A stretch of 64,000 nt of DNA from Sympetrum striolatum (lineage: Eukaryota > Arthropoda > Insecta > Odonata > Libellulidae), in the NCBI GenBank assembly GCA_947579665.1, contig OX388348.1:13516001-13580000 (forward strand), read 5' to 3'. Under the pieces are notes generated by a model. It searched no databases, was not told the origin of the DNA, and was given only the letters and a program-made list of their open reading frames with translations. Made by a program: the position numbers and the translations under genes. This document shows, piece after piece, positions 12,301 to 22,560 of the stretch (its first letter is position 1; every line of letters begins with the position of its first letter).

Positions 12301-13540
12301 GTACCATTGAAAACACTTATCATTGAGACTTAAGGACTCAATGCGAACATAAACCTTTAACTAGAACTTATTACGGACTGAATGCGAAGCTAAGCCTTTC
12401 AGGGAAAAACCTTCTTCTGTACATCCTTATTCTACCCTTTACTATGGATTATGAACCACAAATGATTTGTACTTCCACGGTATCTAATGACATGGAGTTT
12501 CCACAGAGTCCGAAGTGGAAGGTCGCAGTTATAACTGCACAAGGGTTTAGAATTCAGTTCTCATCGATCATAAATTGAGTTGGAGACCATGTGCATGTGC
12601 ATTTAAATGGAGTATTGGTCCCTCCAGTTCATGGTTATTGAGAATCGAAGTTGAGATGGAGTGGATCATTATGAATCCCTTAGCAATATCCCAGTCCTAT
12701 CGCTTAAAGATTTTTAAGAAGTGTTTCATCTGATTTTGATGTTACTATTATTATAAATTATTAAATATAATTTTAATAACTTCATTCCATATGTTTGCTC
12801 TCTCCATAATTGACATCATGGCTAATGAACGCTAATTAGCTGAGCTGATTGCATTGAACATTTCTTAGTTCTGCGAATTAATGCCAATACATATTGATTT
12901 GTCATAAAACGTTTTGATAATCTTTCTTTCCTATGTTAATGAACACAATTTGGATTGTGTAGGAATTAATCAAATATTTAAAAAAGTATATACAAATTTC
13001 CACACGTTTGTAATTGCATGAAAATGGTGTTATAGATGTCTTTACACAAAAACCTCAATATTTTGTGGATCAATTTAATTACACCAATTTTCATGATCGT
13101 TTTCTTACATTGCATATCATCGATATATTTATGGTCAATAAAATTCTCTACGTAGCACTATGTTCTTTATTTTTTATAATTTATTGCACCCTTTAAGTCA
13201 TCCAATATCCTTCGCCTTCATCTACCTCTCTGTCTTTTTCAATCACATTTTACCTTCAATTACTTTATTTAATAATCCCTTATAGTTCAATATCTCGCCA
13301 ACAAATTTCCTCTATTACTTAAATTGAGGCCCTATCTTTTCTTTCTAAATCTTGGTGCTTTAATTTGTTTGTTTTTCTATCTACCTAAGTTACTTGTTCC
13401 ATTCTTTGCCGCACCCACCTCTCACATTCCTCCAATATTTAGAAGTAAGCTTTCCTTGTGGTCCCCATTTCATATACAAATATAAGTTATTATAATATAT
13501 AAATAACTTGTATTTCTCATTAAACGGAGTGAAATAACAG
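9383..13540. other. Unassigned AT-rich non-coding DNA
   Basis: No protein motif in any frame, only short open frames. A slightly GC-richer patch spans about 10,680-11,110. It contains an 11-bp inverted pair (10,687-10,697 and 10,886-10,896) that I do not consider strong enough to call an element. Confidence 0.4.
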
Positions 13541-13544
13541 ACAT

Positions 13545-13980
13545 AAATAACTTTATGGGAATCAATTTCATTTATTTTATATACCTGTTATCTAATGCTA
13601 TGAGTCAATGTTAAGCGTCAGTTGAATACAATTTAATCAAGGACGTATCAAAGATTTGTGAGTCGCATAATCTTTTCTTCAAGAATTCTCTAATTTTGTA
13701 TTATTCTTGAATAGGTTTCCTTCATGTATATTCTTGATTTAATACTGAATAGTTGAAAATTATTGAACACGTTCCAAGGCAGAACATCAAAAAAATAATA
13801 AAACACATTATTATCAAGGTTATACCCATGAAATTGAGATTTAAATTATTTTCTTTGGAATGGATTCAGTCATAAGACTAATTTCACAGGGTGACACTCG
13901 TTTGTGGATTTGTAGGAAGAATACATAGTTATGTTTAATGTTTTCCAATGTTCTACTCATTTAAATCATTATTAAGTACC
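13545..13980 (+). repeat. Dispersed repeat family R1, copy iv, extended
   Basis: Matches copy iii in order and orientation. It starts ATAACTTTATGGGAATCAA, passes through TATACCTGTTATCTAATGC and GAGTCGCATAATC, and reaches TGGATTCAGTC near 13,870. The TTTGTGGATTTGTAGGAA block follows at 13,899. The copies are diverged, roughly 70-75% by eye. A tRNA-like sequence follows about 125 bp downstream, as in copy iii. Confidence 0.55.
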
Positions 13981-14104
13981 CGGTTAAGGTTGAAATTAAA
14001 ATCTAAGAAGTAGGACTATATTGAAAGGCATAATTTTACTTTTTGAGAGAAAATATATGAATTATATTATTTACTGTATGAGAAGGGAAAAATACTGGCT
14101 TGAC

Positions 14105-14174
14105 TGAGACTCGAATCCACGTCTCCCTCTTTCGGGGCAGGCGTTATAACCACCTAATTATCAAGCTACGTCGT
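14105..14174 (-). other. tRNA-derived SINE head
   Basis: On the minus strand there is an A-box region (ACGTAGCTTGATAATTAGG), an anticodon-arm-like GCCTGCCCCGAAAGAGGG and a B-box GTGGATTCGAGTCTC. The overall order matches arthropod tRNA-derived SINE heads. Stem mismatches argue against a working tRNA. Confidence 0.5.
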
Positions 14175-14179
14175 TCTCA

Positions 14180-17100
14180 CTTCTGTAAACGTTTTACTTT
14201 ATTAGCAAGAATGCTAAAATGAATAACATTTACGTTAAAGATAATTTCCATCAATTATATTAATCTATAGCACATATATTATCTTGGATTATCTGAGTTT
14301 TTACAATATTTCTAATCATTGATTGACTATTACGAGTAGGAACTCTAGTTCCTAATCCTTGTTTCTATTGTAAGAGATGAAATCGCAACAGTTTCACGAG
14401 ATGAGCCTTTCCAACGGGATTATTAGATTACAAATGTTAGTCGAGTTCTTACTAGACAAAGCCTGAGAAGGGTATTACCATGCAAAAAGTCGTAAGATTT
14501 TCCAAGGAAAAGGGCAAGGCTAAACAAAGGGGTTGATGAGAAAAACAGTGAAACAGATGGAGTAGTTCTCTTGCTGAAAGAGTTCTTATCTGGAATGAGA
14601 GTAGTAGGAGAGATATTATGACAACGCGATAGCGAAAGAGGCTTTTGTGAGAATAAAATAATTAGTGACGAGGTGGCTTGATAAAGATAATGGAAAAGGG
14701 ATTGAAAAAAACTTTGTCTCTAGTGTGTTATTGTAAGGGCTTCTCAGACGCAGACTTAAAAAAGAGCAAGAAATGGAAGAACTGGAAGGCTCTGAGAAGA
14801 GAGATTGGGGTAAATTGAAGAAATTAAATAGGTTTGGTCGGAAAACGAACAAAAATGCATTTAATATCTAAGAGGAGCTTAATGCCGTTACATTAAGAAA
14901 TAGAGATGAAGTAAAAGAATCGGATGGCAGAAAGTTTCATCCAAGCTTCGCGGAGTAGCATATTAAATTATTCTTATCATATAACTTAGGTAGGAAACCG
15001 TATGAAGAGAAGTTTATGAAATTTTCTGGTGACGGATGTTAAAGTTTCTCTATTAAAGAATCATCCTTCCAAGGAAAGACCTATAAGTTAAAGATCTCCA
15101 TCTTAATATCTTAAATTTTTGAAGAAACCTGTAACTTACGAGATAGAAGACGAACACTTAATTTCTAAGTAGTTTTTTCTGTCAAATTCGAATTCTAAGA
15201 TCAATGCTTAATTTATGCTTCGTCATATCGATTACTATCATAATGAACAATACGTACTATTTATTACTACAAGTGTACACTATACCATTCGTACTATTGC
15301 GGATTCGCTCTGGACTGTCGTGTTTCAGCCACGTGTTCTCAGAAACTTTTGATGCTCCAATTTCATTTGATCCTTCCAAGGAAAAAAATTAGTCTTTAAA
15401 GAATTTTTCGATTCATCAAGATTCACCTAGGTTATTTTAATAGGATGAATTTCGGAATCCATATTTTAAAAAGAATTATCAAGTTGTTTCAAAATTTTTT
15501 AACAAGGTTGGTTGGTTAGATATATGTTAAGAGAAAGAAAGATGGATGTAGGTATAAAGGGGGTACATGAATCGAGGAAACTATCTGCTTACCTACCCTA
15601 AAAAGTAATTTTGTGATTATTTAGGTAGTACATATAACAGAATTGTTAATATTTCGAATAATTAACTATGCAGTACTCTGTTTTATTATTACTAATAATA
15701 CATGCTTAATGTTAATGCTTAATGCTTGGCTGACAACTTCATAGCACCTTAATATTATGAGCAGTATGGGCTTGAAAGGACAGTGGGTGCATTTATCATA
15801 ATAAGAGACAGCGCGATTGCAGAACTATCAGGCGCCCGCGTACTTCTGGCGGTCTAATATGCAGGATAACCGTGGAACGGTCCTGCAATGTCTTTTGTAT
15901 AATGGAAAGCGTTGTGGTTTATATTGTACCTATGTGAACGGTCTCGTTAAGAAAAGTGAGACTTGATTGAAATTTTGTTTTTAAGCCTAAAATGATGAAA
16001 TTCAAATCCTATTTGCACTATTAAGTTTTATTAAGGCTAATCTGGCTAGAATGTAAAGTTAAAAATGTAAGCGAAATGCATAAAAGTTGACTCAATCAAA
16101 ATTTTACTAAATATCATGAATCACGAGAGACTTTAATTTATATACTTCATAAAACTCCAAATATGCAGTGGTTTTCTAAAAATTTCCCACTCCTAGTACT
16201 TATAAATTTCCTCATGTTTTGTCATCTTCAAGATCGTTCCAATTTAAGTTAAAACCTTTCATGTTAACATACTACTGGCGATATGAGTACGCTTAAGTAG
16301 CATTTGTAAATGTTCGTGATTTGACTGTGCAAATTGTTTATCGTTACGACTCGAATCGTAGGAAATTTTTTTCTCTTCAAAGAGACTACAATCATCTTAC
16401 CACTCTTCGTAAATGGGCCTGAATTCAAACTATTCTCAAGAAAAATCTCTAATCGCAAGGTCGTCAGAAGAATAAGATAGTAAAAACATATACTAAATTT
16501 TCGTCTATTTTGTTCAAATTGTCGCAGTTTAGACTCCAAAATGAGATTCCATGACCAAAGTAAGAAATTTTGTTCAATTTTACATCTTTGTAATGTAATA
16601 GTCCGTTGGCCTTACAATGAATTCATTCATATGATAATTTTATTCAATCGGAAGATGCGTGAGATTTTTATATTAAAATAGCTTCAATGCATTCCGTATG
16701 GACTGTTAAATATATGGTATAAGTAAATAAAGAAATTCATACGAATATTAAAACTAAAAATATTTAATATATTTGTCTAGAAATTTAATTTATTTATGTT
16801 TGATTTACAGTTATTTTCAGATAAATAATCTAACAGCTTTAAAATCAATGGATAGTTTGCGAATAGTAATGTCCATCTACAACCATAACTCAGTATATGC
16901 AGCAATTGTACTGTTAATCAAAGGCTACATTTTGCCACGAATTCGCCCGTTAATAAATACACGCGAATTATCTCCCTAAATAGTAAAAGCCAGTAGTGGT
17001 CGTCCAAAAAGTTGCAATTCATAATTCATGCCCTCGAAGATGAACGAGGACTAGAAATTAAATTTACAGGTGAAGAGCTAAGTTATGAAAGATACCGGGG

Positions 17101-17988
17101 ACATTTGTAAACCGGTCCTTTGTTTTCATCTCCTCCATATGCGGGATTGGATTTCCTGCAGATCATCCCTTAAATTACATAAAATAAAAGTCCCTATAAA
17201 TCCTGCGTTTTTCACCTGACAACGAGACGGGCGACTCACTTGTTCTGTCGACATGCAAATAATGCTCGCACCCATACATCTTCCCCAGTCACTCCTTTAT
17301 TACCTCCTCCTTCCACCTCTCCTCCAACATAACTGATCGCCTTCATTTCCTACCACTTATTCATCGTATTCCCACAACATCTCCCTCTCCCTTTGGAAAT
17401 ACAAGAGGCATCAGAGCCCAAACCCCCTCGAAAAATGTCCCTACTTTCCTACTTAATATTTCATCTCTTTTTCACAAACACCACTCCCTTGCAGATTCGC
17501 CAATTTGCATCCGAAAAGAAGTTGACATGTGTATCTGTAGGTAAGCTCTTTATCTTGCCTTTTTATTTACAACTTCCTGGAATGGAAGTAAGGTATTTTT
17601 CTTTCGCGCAAACGAAGTCCGTAAGAGTGTCGTGTTTCTCAGTCAGCAGCCGAAATCATTGTAGTTGCTGTACTTCACTCGCTCTTGTCGTATTATTTAA
17701 ATTCTATTGCGTATTCATAGGTGGTGTATCAAATATCAAATTGCTATTAAAATTTTATTCGTAACTTAGTTGAGTAGGTAATTTTCTATGTAGATATTCT
17801 CTCTTGCTTAGAGTTTATCATTGCTATTATTAACAGTAGCAGCAAATCCTAGTCTCATTGCTTTAATAATCTACAGTATGTCTTAGTAATTTTGCGTTAG
17901 AAAAGGAAAGGGAATTTATTTTATTATTTTATATATTTCAACCACATTATTATTTACTTTAAGCATAACTTTCACTGTATAATTATCG
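14180..17988. other. Unassigned non-coding DNA up to the LINE insertion site
   Basis: No recognisable protein in any frame. The plus strand is purine-rich around 14,390-15,070. An imperfect hairpin (TGCAGG..ACCGT / ACGGT-CCTGCA) lies at about 15,861-15,890, and a pyrimidine-rich stretch at 17,140-17,420. The insertion site itself is AT-rich. Confidence 0.4.
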
Positions 17989-18003
17989 ATTATCTTAAGT
18001 TAG
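17989..18003. repeat. 5' target-site duplication of the Jockey LINE
   Basis: The 15 bases ATTATCTTAAGTTAG occur immediately before the element and again, without mismatch, immediately after it at 22546-22560. Target-primed reverse transcription produces this kind of duplication. The lack of any difference points to a recent insertion. Confidence 0.92.
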
Positions 18004-18036
18004 GAGTTCTAGCTCGACCTTCGTGGCGGTAGGACG
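18004..18036 (+). promoter_or_regulatory. Internal Pol II promoter of the LINE: Inr plus DPE
   Basis: If the A at 18005 is +1, the start reads AGTTC, close to the insect initiator core (TCA+1GTT). The bases GGACG at 18032-18036 then fall exactly at +28 to +32 and match the downstream promoter element consensus RGWYV. Drosophila jockey, Doc, F and I elements are known to use this Inr+DPE arrangement to start transcription at their own first base. The G at 18004 could be a cap-derived untemplated base. This argues that the 5' end is complete rather than truncated. Confidence 0.7.
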
Positions 18037-18154
18037 TGTTTTGCGTGAGCTGTTTACGGATAATTTTTGTGAGGAACTATCGGCAAGCGAGCTGTCGGCA
18101 GCCGGCGAGTTTTCGCCCAGCGGCCCCGTCAACTCGAGCAATACCTCGAGTCCG

Positions 18155-19729
18155 ATGGAGACATCGACTGCTCCAGGGATTACTCCCACACCTTTGTCAT
18201 CATCACCTGCATCATTTCCGGCACCCGGCATCAAGAACGTTATTCTCCCTCCTAGATTTACCGTCTCCGCGGGAATGTCAACGGCAAATCCATCCCCCAC
18301 GCCTGGTCTCTCCTCCCGCGACCCGCGACTTAAACGACTCGCTGAGGATACAATGGAGATCGCCAGCACCACCGAGGAGGAGGAATCATTTACTACTGTG
18401 AAGCCCAGGAGATATTTCCTCAACTTAGACGAGCAAACAGTTGCTCCGCTGGCTCTTAAAAATCGCTTCGAACCACTCGCGCCGTCTGAGGCGAAGAAAA
18501 CAAAACGCAACGCCCTTGATACTTCGGGAGGATGTCAAATGGAGGTACCCTCCCCTTCTATGCCATCCACCCCTGAGGCAGACGGGGAAACACAGCGGCC
18601 GGAACCGACCAGCGGGGCAAGGTCTCGCCCGCCTGCCCTTCAATTGTATGGGATTCTTAACATTAGGGCTTTAGCGAGGGATCTCCGAGAAGCGCTTAAT
18701 GGCGCCGATTTCGTGGCGACACGCGTTGGACTCCCGACTCCGTCGAACGTCGACTCGCGCGGGGAGGTTTGCCGAGTGTCAGTGAACTCCACGTGCGACT
18801 ACCGCAAGGCGAGGGAATTCCTCGACGGGCAAGGCATCGCCTACTCAACATGGGCTGAGCGGCAGGACCAGCTCCACTCCTTCCTTGTGCGCGGCTTGTC
18901 CACCGGAACCGCGAAGGAGGAACTGACAGAGGATCTTTTGGCGCTCGGCATTCCGGTGCGGAAGGCCTTCCAGCTCAGAGATAAGGAACAAAGAGCGCTC
19001 CCGCTTTTCGTTTTCTCGGCACCATCGACCGCTCAATGGAAACCCGCTGATATTTGCAGAATTACAGTGTTGTCATATTGTAGGGTGACTATCCGCCCCT
19101 ACAAACACCAGCAGCCGCAGATGTGCTTCCGGTGCAATAGGTTTGGGCATTCCTCAGCCCATTGTCACGCCGCCCCGCGCTGCTGGAAGTGCGCAGGTCC
19201 TCATCAAGGCCACGTCTGCACGAAACCACGAACCGAGGAAGCCCTTTGCTGCAACTGCGGCGGCGCGCACCCTGCGATGTCTCGCAAATGCCCAGTCTGG
19301 ATTGCCGCAAAAGAGAGGAAGATGCAATCTACATCCGCCAGCAGCCCCTCGCAGCGTCCGACACCAAATGCACCCACCTTCCAGCCTGCTTCTCCACCTA
19401 CCACCAACGCCTGGTCGAACTCAACACCACTCTTCGTGCCTTCGCAGGTCCAACCTCCGCGTAGGAAAACGCTAAATATGGAGTTCCCGTCCCTTCCCCA
19501 GCCATGCCGAAGCAATGAAGAAACAGCAGCCGAACTCAGCATTCCACTGCGGCAAAAGCAGAGAATATCGCCTGTTTCCAGTACCAGCGCCAAAACTCCT
19601 CACCCACCTGACGCCATCATCACAGCAATGGAGCAGATGATGGTCCGCCTTCAAGCAACCATCATCTCCCAATTCCAACAATTCGCCTTAAGCCTCCGCG
19701 ATCTCTTAGCACCGCGCAATGGACCCTAA
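18155..19729 (+). CDS. LINE ORF1: gag-like nucleic-acid-binding protein
   Basis: 524 residues from the ATG at 18155, which is the first ATG in the element. The frame is open without a stop back to the 5' end, so a non-AUG start upstream is possible. The N-terminal ~150 residues are Ser/Pro/Thr-rich and low in complexity. From about 160 there is an RRM-like/PRE_C2HC region (LYGILNI..., then STWAERQDQLHSFLVRGLS and RALPLFVF). Three zinc knuckles follow: C324-C327-H332-C337, C343-C346-H350-C355 and C365-C368-H372-C379. A Pro/Ser-rich linker and a C-terminal helix complete it. In Jockey elements this protein coats the RNA into a ribonucleoprotein. It would act in the cytoplasm and nucleus together with ORF2. 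No frame damage is seen. Confidence 0.9.
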   Translation: METSTAPGITPTPLSSSPASFPAPGIKNVILPPRFTVSAGMSTANPSPTPGLSSRDPRLKRLAEDTMEIASTTEEEESFTTVKPRRYFLNLDEQTVAPLALKNRFEPLAPSEAKKTKRNALDTSGGCQMEVPSPSMPSTPEADGETQRPEPTSGARSRPPALQLYGILNIRALARDLREALNGADFVATRVGLPTPSNVDSRGEVCRVSVNSTCDYRKAREFLDGQGIAYSTWAERQDQLHSFLVRGLSTGTAKEELTEDLLALGIPVRKAFQLRDKEQRALPLFVFSAPSTAQWKPADICRITVLSYCRVTIRPYKHQQPQMCFRCNRFGHSSAHCHAAPRCWKCAGPHQGHVCTKPRTEEALCCNCGGAHPAMSRKCPVWIAAKERKMQSTSASSPSQRPTPNAPTFQPASPPTTNAWSNSTPLFVPSQVQPPRRKTLNMEFPSLPQPCRSNEETAAELSIPLRQKQRISPVSSTSAKTPHPPDAIITAMEQMMVRLQATIISQFQQFALSLRDLLAPRNGP

Positions 19730-22433
19730 AACCACCACAAGAAGGGCACTCTCCATCCTCACATGGAATGTGGGCGGAGCTATTGTCCGGAAGACACCGG
19801 AGCTCCTACACTTCCTTGGGCAACAAAATTTTGACATCATTCTTCTGCAGGAGACACATTTGTCTCCACACACCCGATGGTCTACCCCTGGCTTCACAAT
19901 ATACCGAAAGGACCGCCCTGACAACCCGGATGGCAGCAGATCCAGCGGAGGGGGCGTCGCAATAATGGTCTCCAACAAAATTGCAGCGCGGCTTCTTGAC
20001 CCGCAGCCAACTTCACTCCATTCGCTAGAGACCATCACCATCGTCGCTAGCACATACCTGGGGGAAATGCAGTTCACCTCGTGCTACCTTCCACCACAGC
20101 ACCGCTTCCGGCAATCCTCCTTCGGGGATGTCTTCCTGCCAGGTATTCCTACCATTTTTGCGGGGGACCTTAATGCAAAGCACGGCGACTGGGGCTCCCT
20201 TAGAGACAATGCATCTGGCAGAGAGCTTCGCCGCTGGGCCACCACGAACCGGGTCCAGGTTCTCGGCCCAAGAGAACCCACCCGGTTCTCCCACACTGGG
20301 AAAGGAGATGTACTCGACATCTATCTCGTCAGCGCGTCCCCACCTCCAAGGACAATGTACACCATCCCGGCATTGACTAGCGACCACCTCCCAGTCGCAG
20401 CTTTCTTCGGAACATCACCACTCTTTCGACCCATCGCTACCAAAAGGAACCTCAGGAAGGCCAACTGGGAGGCCTTTGCTGAGGACTTAACAGCCCGTTT
20501 GTCATCACCAGGGAAGCTGGAAACTCCTGATGATGTCGATGCTGCAACACTCAACCTCGCTTCTAGCATCACTGCTGCTGCTGACGCCACCATCCCACGA
20601 AAACCTAGGGGATTCGGAGGGAGACTGGAACTTCCTCAAACCATCATCGCCTCCATTAGGGAGAAAAATAGGATCCGCCGCCGATGGACGCGCACTGGAG
20701 AACCGCATTTACGCCGGGAATTCCGGCGACTGCAGAGGGATATTCAGACTAGCATCTCTACCTGGAAAACCCAGATGTGGGAGAAGAAGATCGCCTCCAC
20801 TAAAACCCAGGACGGTTCTCTGTGGAAGTTCACCAAAGGCCTGACCCTCCGGAGTCATGCTACCATACCCACCGTAGAGCCGAGCACCATCACGGCGGAG
20901 GCCTTCGCTGACCACTTAGAGGACGCATTTTCTCCGAATCCAGGTCCTGAACTTCCTCAGATGCCTCCACATCAGCTTCCCATTAACACAGACCCGCCAA
21001 CAATCACCGCCATGGACGTGAAAGCGTCTCTCCGTCGCCTTAAGACTCGAAAAGCTCCCGGTCCGGACGGAATTGAAAACGAAATACTCCGAAGACTTCC
21101 GTCCGCGGCGGTTCTCTGGCTGGTATGCATCACAAATGCCATCATCAGACTGGGCCACTTCCCAGCTTTATGGAAAAGAGCAAAGATCATCCCGATCTTA
21201 AAAACTGGAAAGTCTCGCTCCTCCCCAGATAGCTTCCGCCCCATATCGCTGCTGGACGGACTGGGGAAGATTGTAGAAAGGACCATACTACCCTTTTTCC
21301 AGAGAACACTATCAGAAAGGAATATCCTCCCGGCGGAGCAATACGGCTTTAGAGAGGAGCACGCCACAACCCACCAACTTCTGCGCGTCCTGCAATTCGT
21401 CAGTGCTGCTTTCAACAACAAAAGGCACGTTGCAGCGGCCTTCTTCGACATCACCAAGGCCTTCGACCGAATGTGGCATGCTGGCCTTCTCCATAAGCTC
21501 CGTCGACTGGACTTTCCAACATGGCAGATAAACACCATCGCCTCATACCTCTCGGACAGGACCTTCCACGTTTTCTTCGGCGGGATCACCTCTACCACCA
21601 GAACCATCAGGGCGGGAGTTCCCCAGGGTAGCATCTGGGGGCCAATCTTGTTCAATATCTTCTGTGCGGACATTCCCACAAAGTTTTACGGCTGCATGAC
21701 AGCATTTTATGCTGACGATGCTGCGCTACTAGCGAATTCCTACTCCAGGAAACTTGCTGTAAAATACTTGCAGCGGGCCACCTACCAGCTTCTTGAATGG
21801 TACGACACCTGGAGGTTAGGGGTGAACTCCAAGAAGACACAGACCATTATCTTCTCAATGCTCCGACCGGCGGACGACCCGGACCCAATCATCGTCGGCG
21901 CTGAGGAAGTCCATTGGCGAAGCACAGCAGTCTACCTTGGAGTCACCCTCGACAGGCGACTCACTCTCCGCAATCATGCACAACAGGTTGCCATAAAAGC
22001 GAGGGTTCGCCGGAGGGTCCTCCTGCCGCTCCTAATGTCCCCGGACTTGCCGCTCCATGTTAGGCTGCACCTATACCAGGCAACCATCTTGAGTGCTCTT
22101 TTGTACGCCTCCCCCGCCTGGAGCGGGTTCCTGACCCGCACCACGTGGGAAATTCCATCTAAGGCGGAGAGAGCCGTCCTTCGCACCATCCTGCAGCTTG
22201 GCTGGCGCTTTGCTAATCCCACCAACTACATATTGACTGGAGCCACCCCAATTCAGGAATTGGCAACCATACGAGCGAAGGCCTTCTTTGCCCGCCTTCC
22301 TACCAGAAATTATGCGCACCTCCAACGACTGGCCTTGGACACCCCTCAGCGGCGCGACTTCTTCCGGAGGCCCATCTCCTCGCAAGGAGGAACTTTGGCA
22401 ATCCCCCCAAAAGGGAGGAAAAAGTGGAGGTAA
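19719..22433 (+). CDS. LINE ORF2: endonuclease and reverse transcriptase
   Basis: 904 residues, starting at the ATG that overlaps the last 11 bases of ORF1 in the +1 frame. The endonuclease (about 10-230) shows N17, E45, Y123, D150 and N152 (GDLNAKH), D200 and the S221-D222-H223 triad (SDHLPV). These are the expected catalytic positions of AP-type LINE endonucleases. The RT (about 440-720) shows KAPGPDGI (445-452), FRPIS (506-510), QYGFR (541-545), FFDITKAFD (575-583), GVPQGS (633-638) and the active-site FYADD (663-667, Asp pair at 666-667). Thumb-like YLGVTLD and SALLYASPAW motifs follow at 739-801. No RNase H is present, as is usual for Jockey. The protein nicks target DNA and primes cDNA synthesis on it. 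All key residues are present. Confidence 0.93.
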   Translation: MDPKTTTRRALSILTWNVGGAIVRKTPELLHFLGQQNFDIILLQETHLSPHTRWSTPGFTIYRKDRPDNPDGSRSSGGGVAIMVSNKIAARLLDPQPTSLHSLETITIVASTYLGEMQFTSCYLPPQHRFRQSSFGDVFLPGIPTIFAGDLNAKHGDWGSLRDNASGRELRRWATTNRVQVLGPREPTRFSHTGKGDVLDIYLVSASPPPRTMYTIPALTSDHLPVAAFFGTSPLFRPIATKRNLRKANWEAFAEDLTARLSSPGKLETPDDVDAATLNLASSITAAADATIPRKPRGFGGRLELPQTIIASIREKNRIRRRWTRTGEPHLRREFRRLQRDIQTSISTWKTQMWEKKIASTKTQDGSLWKFTKGLTLRSHATIPTVEPSTITAEAFADHLEDAFSPNPGPELPQMPPHQLPINTDPPTITAMDVKASLRRLKTRKAPGPDGIENEILRRLPSAAVLWLVCITNAIIRLGHFPALWKRAKIIPILKTGKSRSSPDSFRPISLLDGLGKIVERTILPFFQRTLSERNILPAEQYGFREEHATTHQLLRVLQFVSAAFNNKRHVAAAFFDITKAFDRMWHAGLLHKLRRLDFPTWQINTIASYLSDRTFHVFFGGITSTTRTIRAGVPQGSIWGPILFNIFCADIPTKFYGCMTAFYADDAALLANSYSRKLAVKYLQRATYQLLEWYDTWRLGVNSKKTQTIIFSMLRPADDPDPIIVGAEEVHWRSTAVYLGVTLDRRLTLRNHAQQVAIKARVRRRVLLPLLMSPDLPLHVRLHLYQATILSALLYASPAWSGFLTRTTWEIPSKAERAVLRTILQLGWRFANPTNYILTGATPIQELATIRAKAFFARLPTRNYAHLQRLALDTPQRRDFFRRPISSQGGTLAIPPKGRKKWR

Positions 22434-22545
22434 AATATCCTTGAAGGTCCACCAACGAAGGAGCCCACCAGCCCGAAGGAGCTCCCTAGGAGGACGGGCA
22501 AGGATGGAGGCAACACCACCAAACGATGTCAAATTATATATATAT
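22434..22545 (+). other. 3' UTR and TA-rich tail of the LINE
   Basis: A 112-bp GC-rich UTR ends in a short AAATTATATATATAT stretch, then the target-site duplication begins. A simple TA tail in place of poly(A) is less common in the Jockey clade but known in other non-LTR elements. Part of the tail could be ambiguous with the AT-rich target. Confidence 0.7.
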
Positions 22546-22560
22546 ATTATCTTAAGTTAG
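22546..22560. repeat. 3' target-site duplication of the Jockey LINE
   Basis: An exact second copy of the 15 bases at 17989-18003. The flanking bases differ on both sides (G versus T before, G versus C after), so the duplication is 15 bp long. Confidence 0.92.

Larger units (their letters stand above)
18004..22545 (+). mobile_element. Complete Jockey-clade non-LTR retrotransposon
   Basis: A 4,542-bp element is delimited exactly by a 15-bp target-site duplication. In order it has a promoter-like 5' end, a 5' UTR of about 150 bp, ORF1 (gag-like, three CCHC knuckles), ORF2 (AP endonuclease plus reverse transcriptase), a 112-bp 3' UTR and a short TA-rich tail rather than a poly(A) run. Two ORFs overlapping by 11 nt, ORF lengths of 524 and 904 residues, a PRE_C2HC-type ORF1 and no RNase H domain match the Jockey clade. 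The element is clearly GC-richer than the flanks. No stop or frameshift is visible in either ORF, so it looks young and may encode working proteins. Confidence 0.93.

Noticed and set aside
18023..18154. ORF1 starting at GTG 18023
   Set aside because: The frame is open, but the first ATG of the element is at 18155 and gives a normal Jockey ORF1 size. The upstream part is better read as 5' UTR.
20972..21679. 235-residue antisense ORF
   Set aside because: Lies entirely opposite the reverse-transcriptase domain of LINE ORF2; a shadow of its codon bias.
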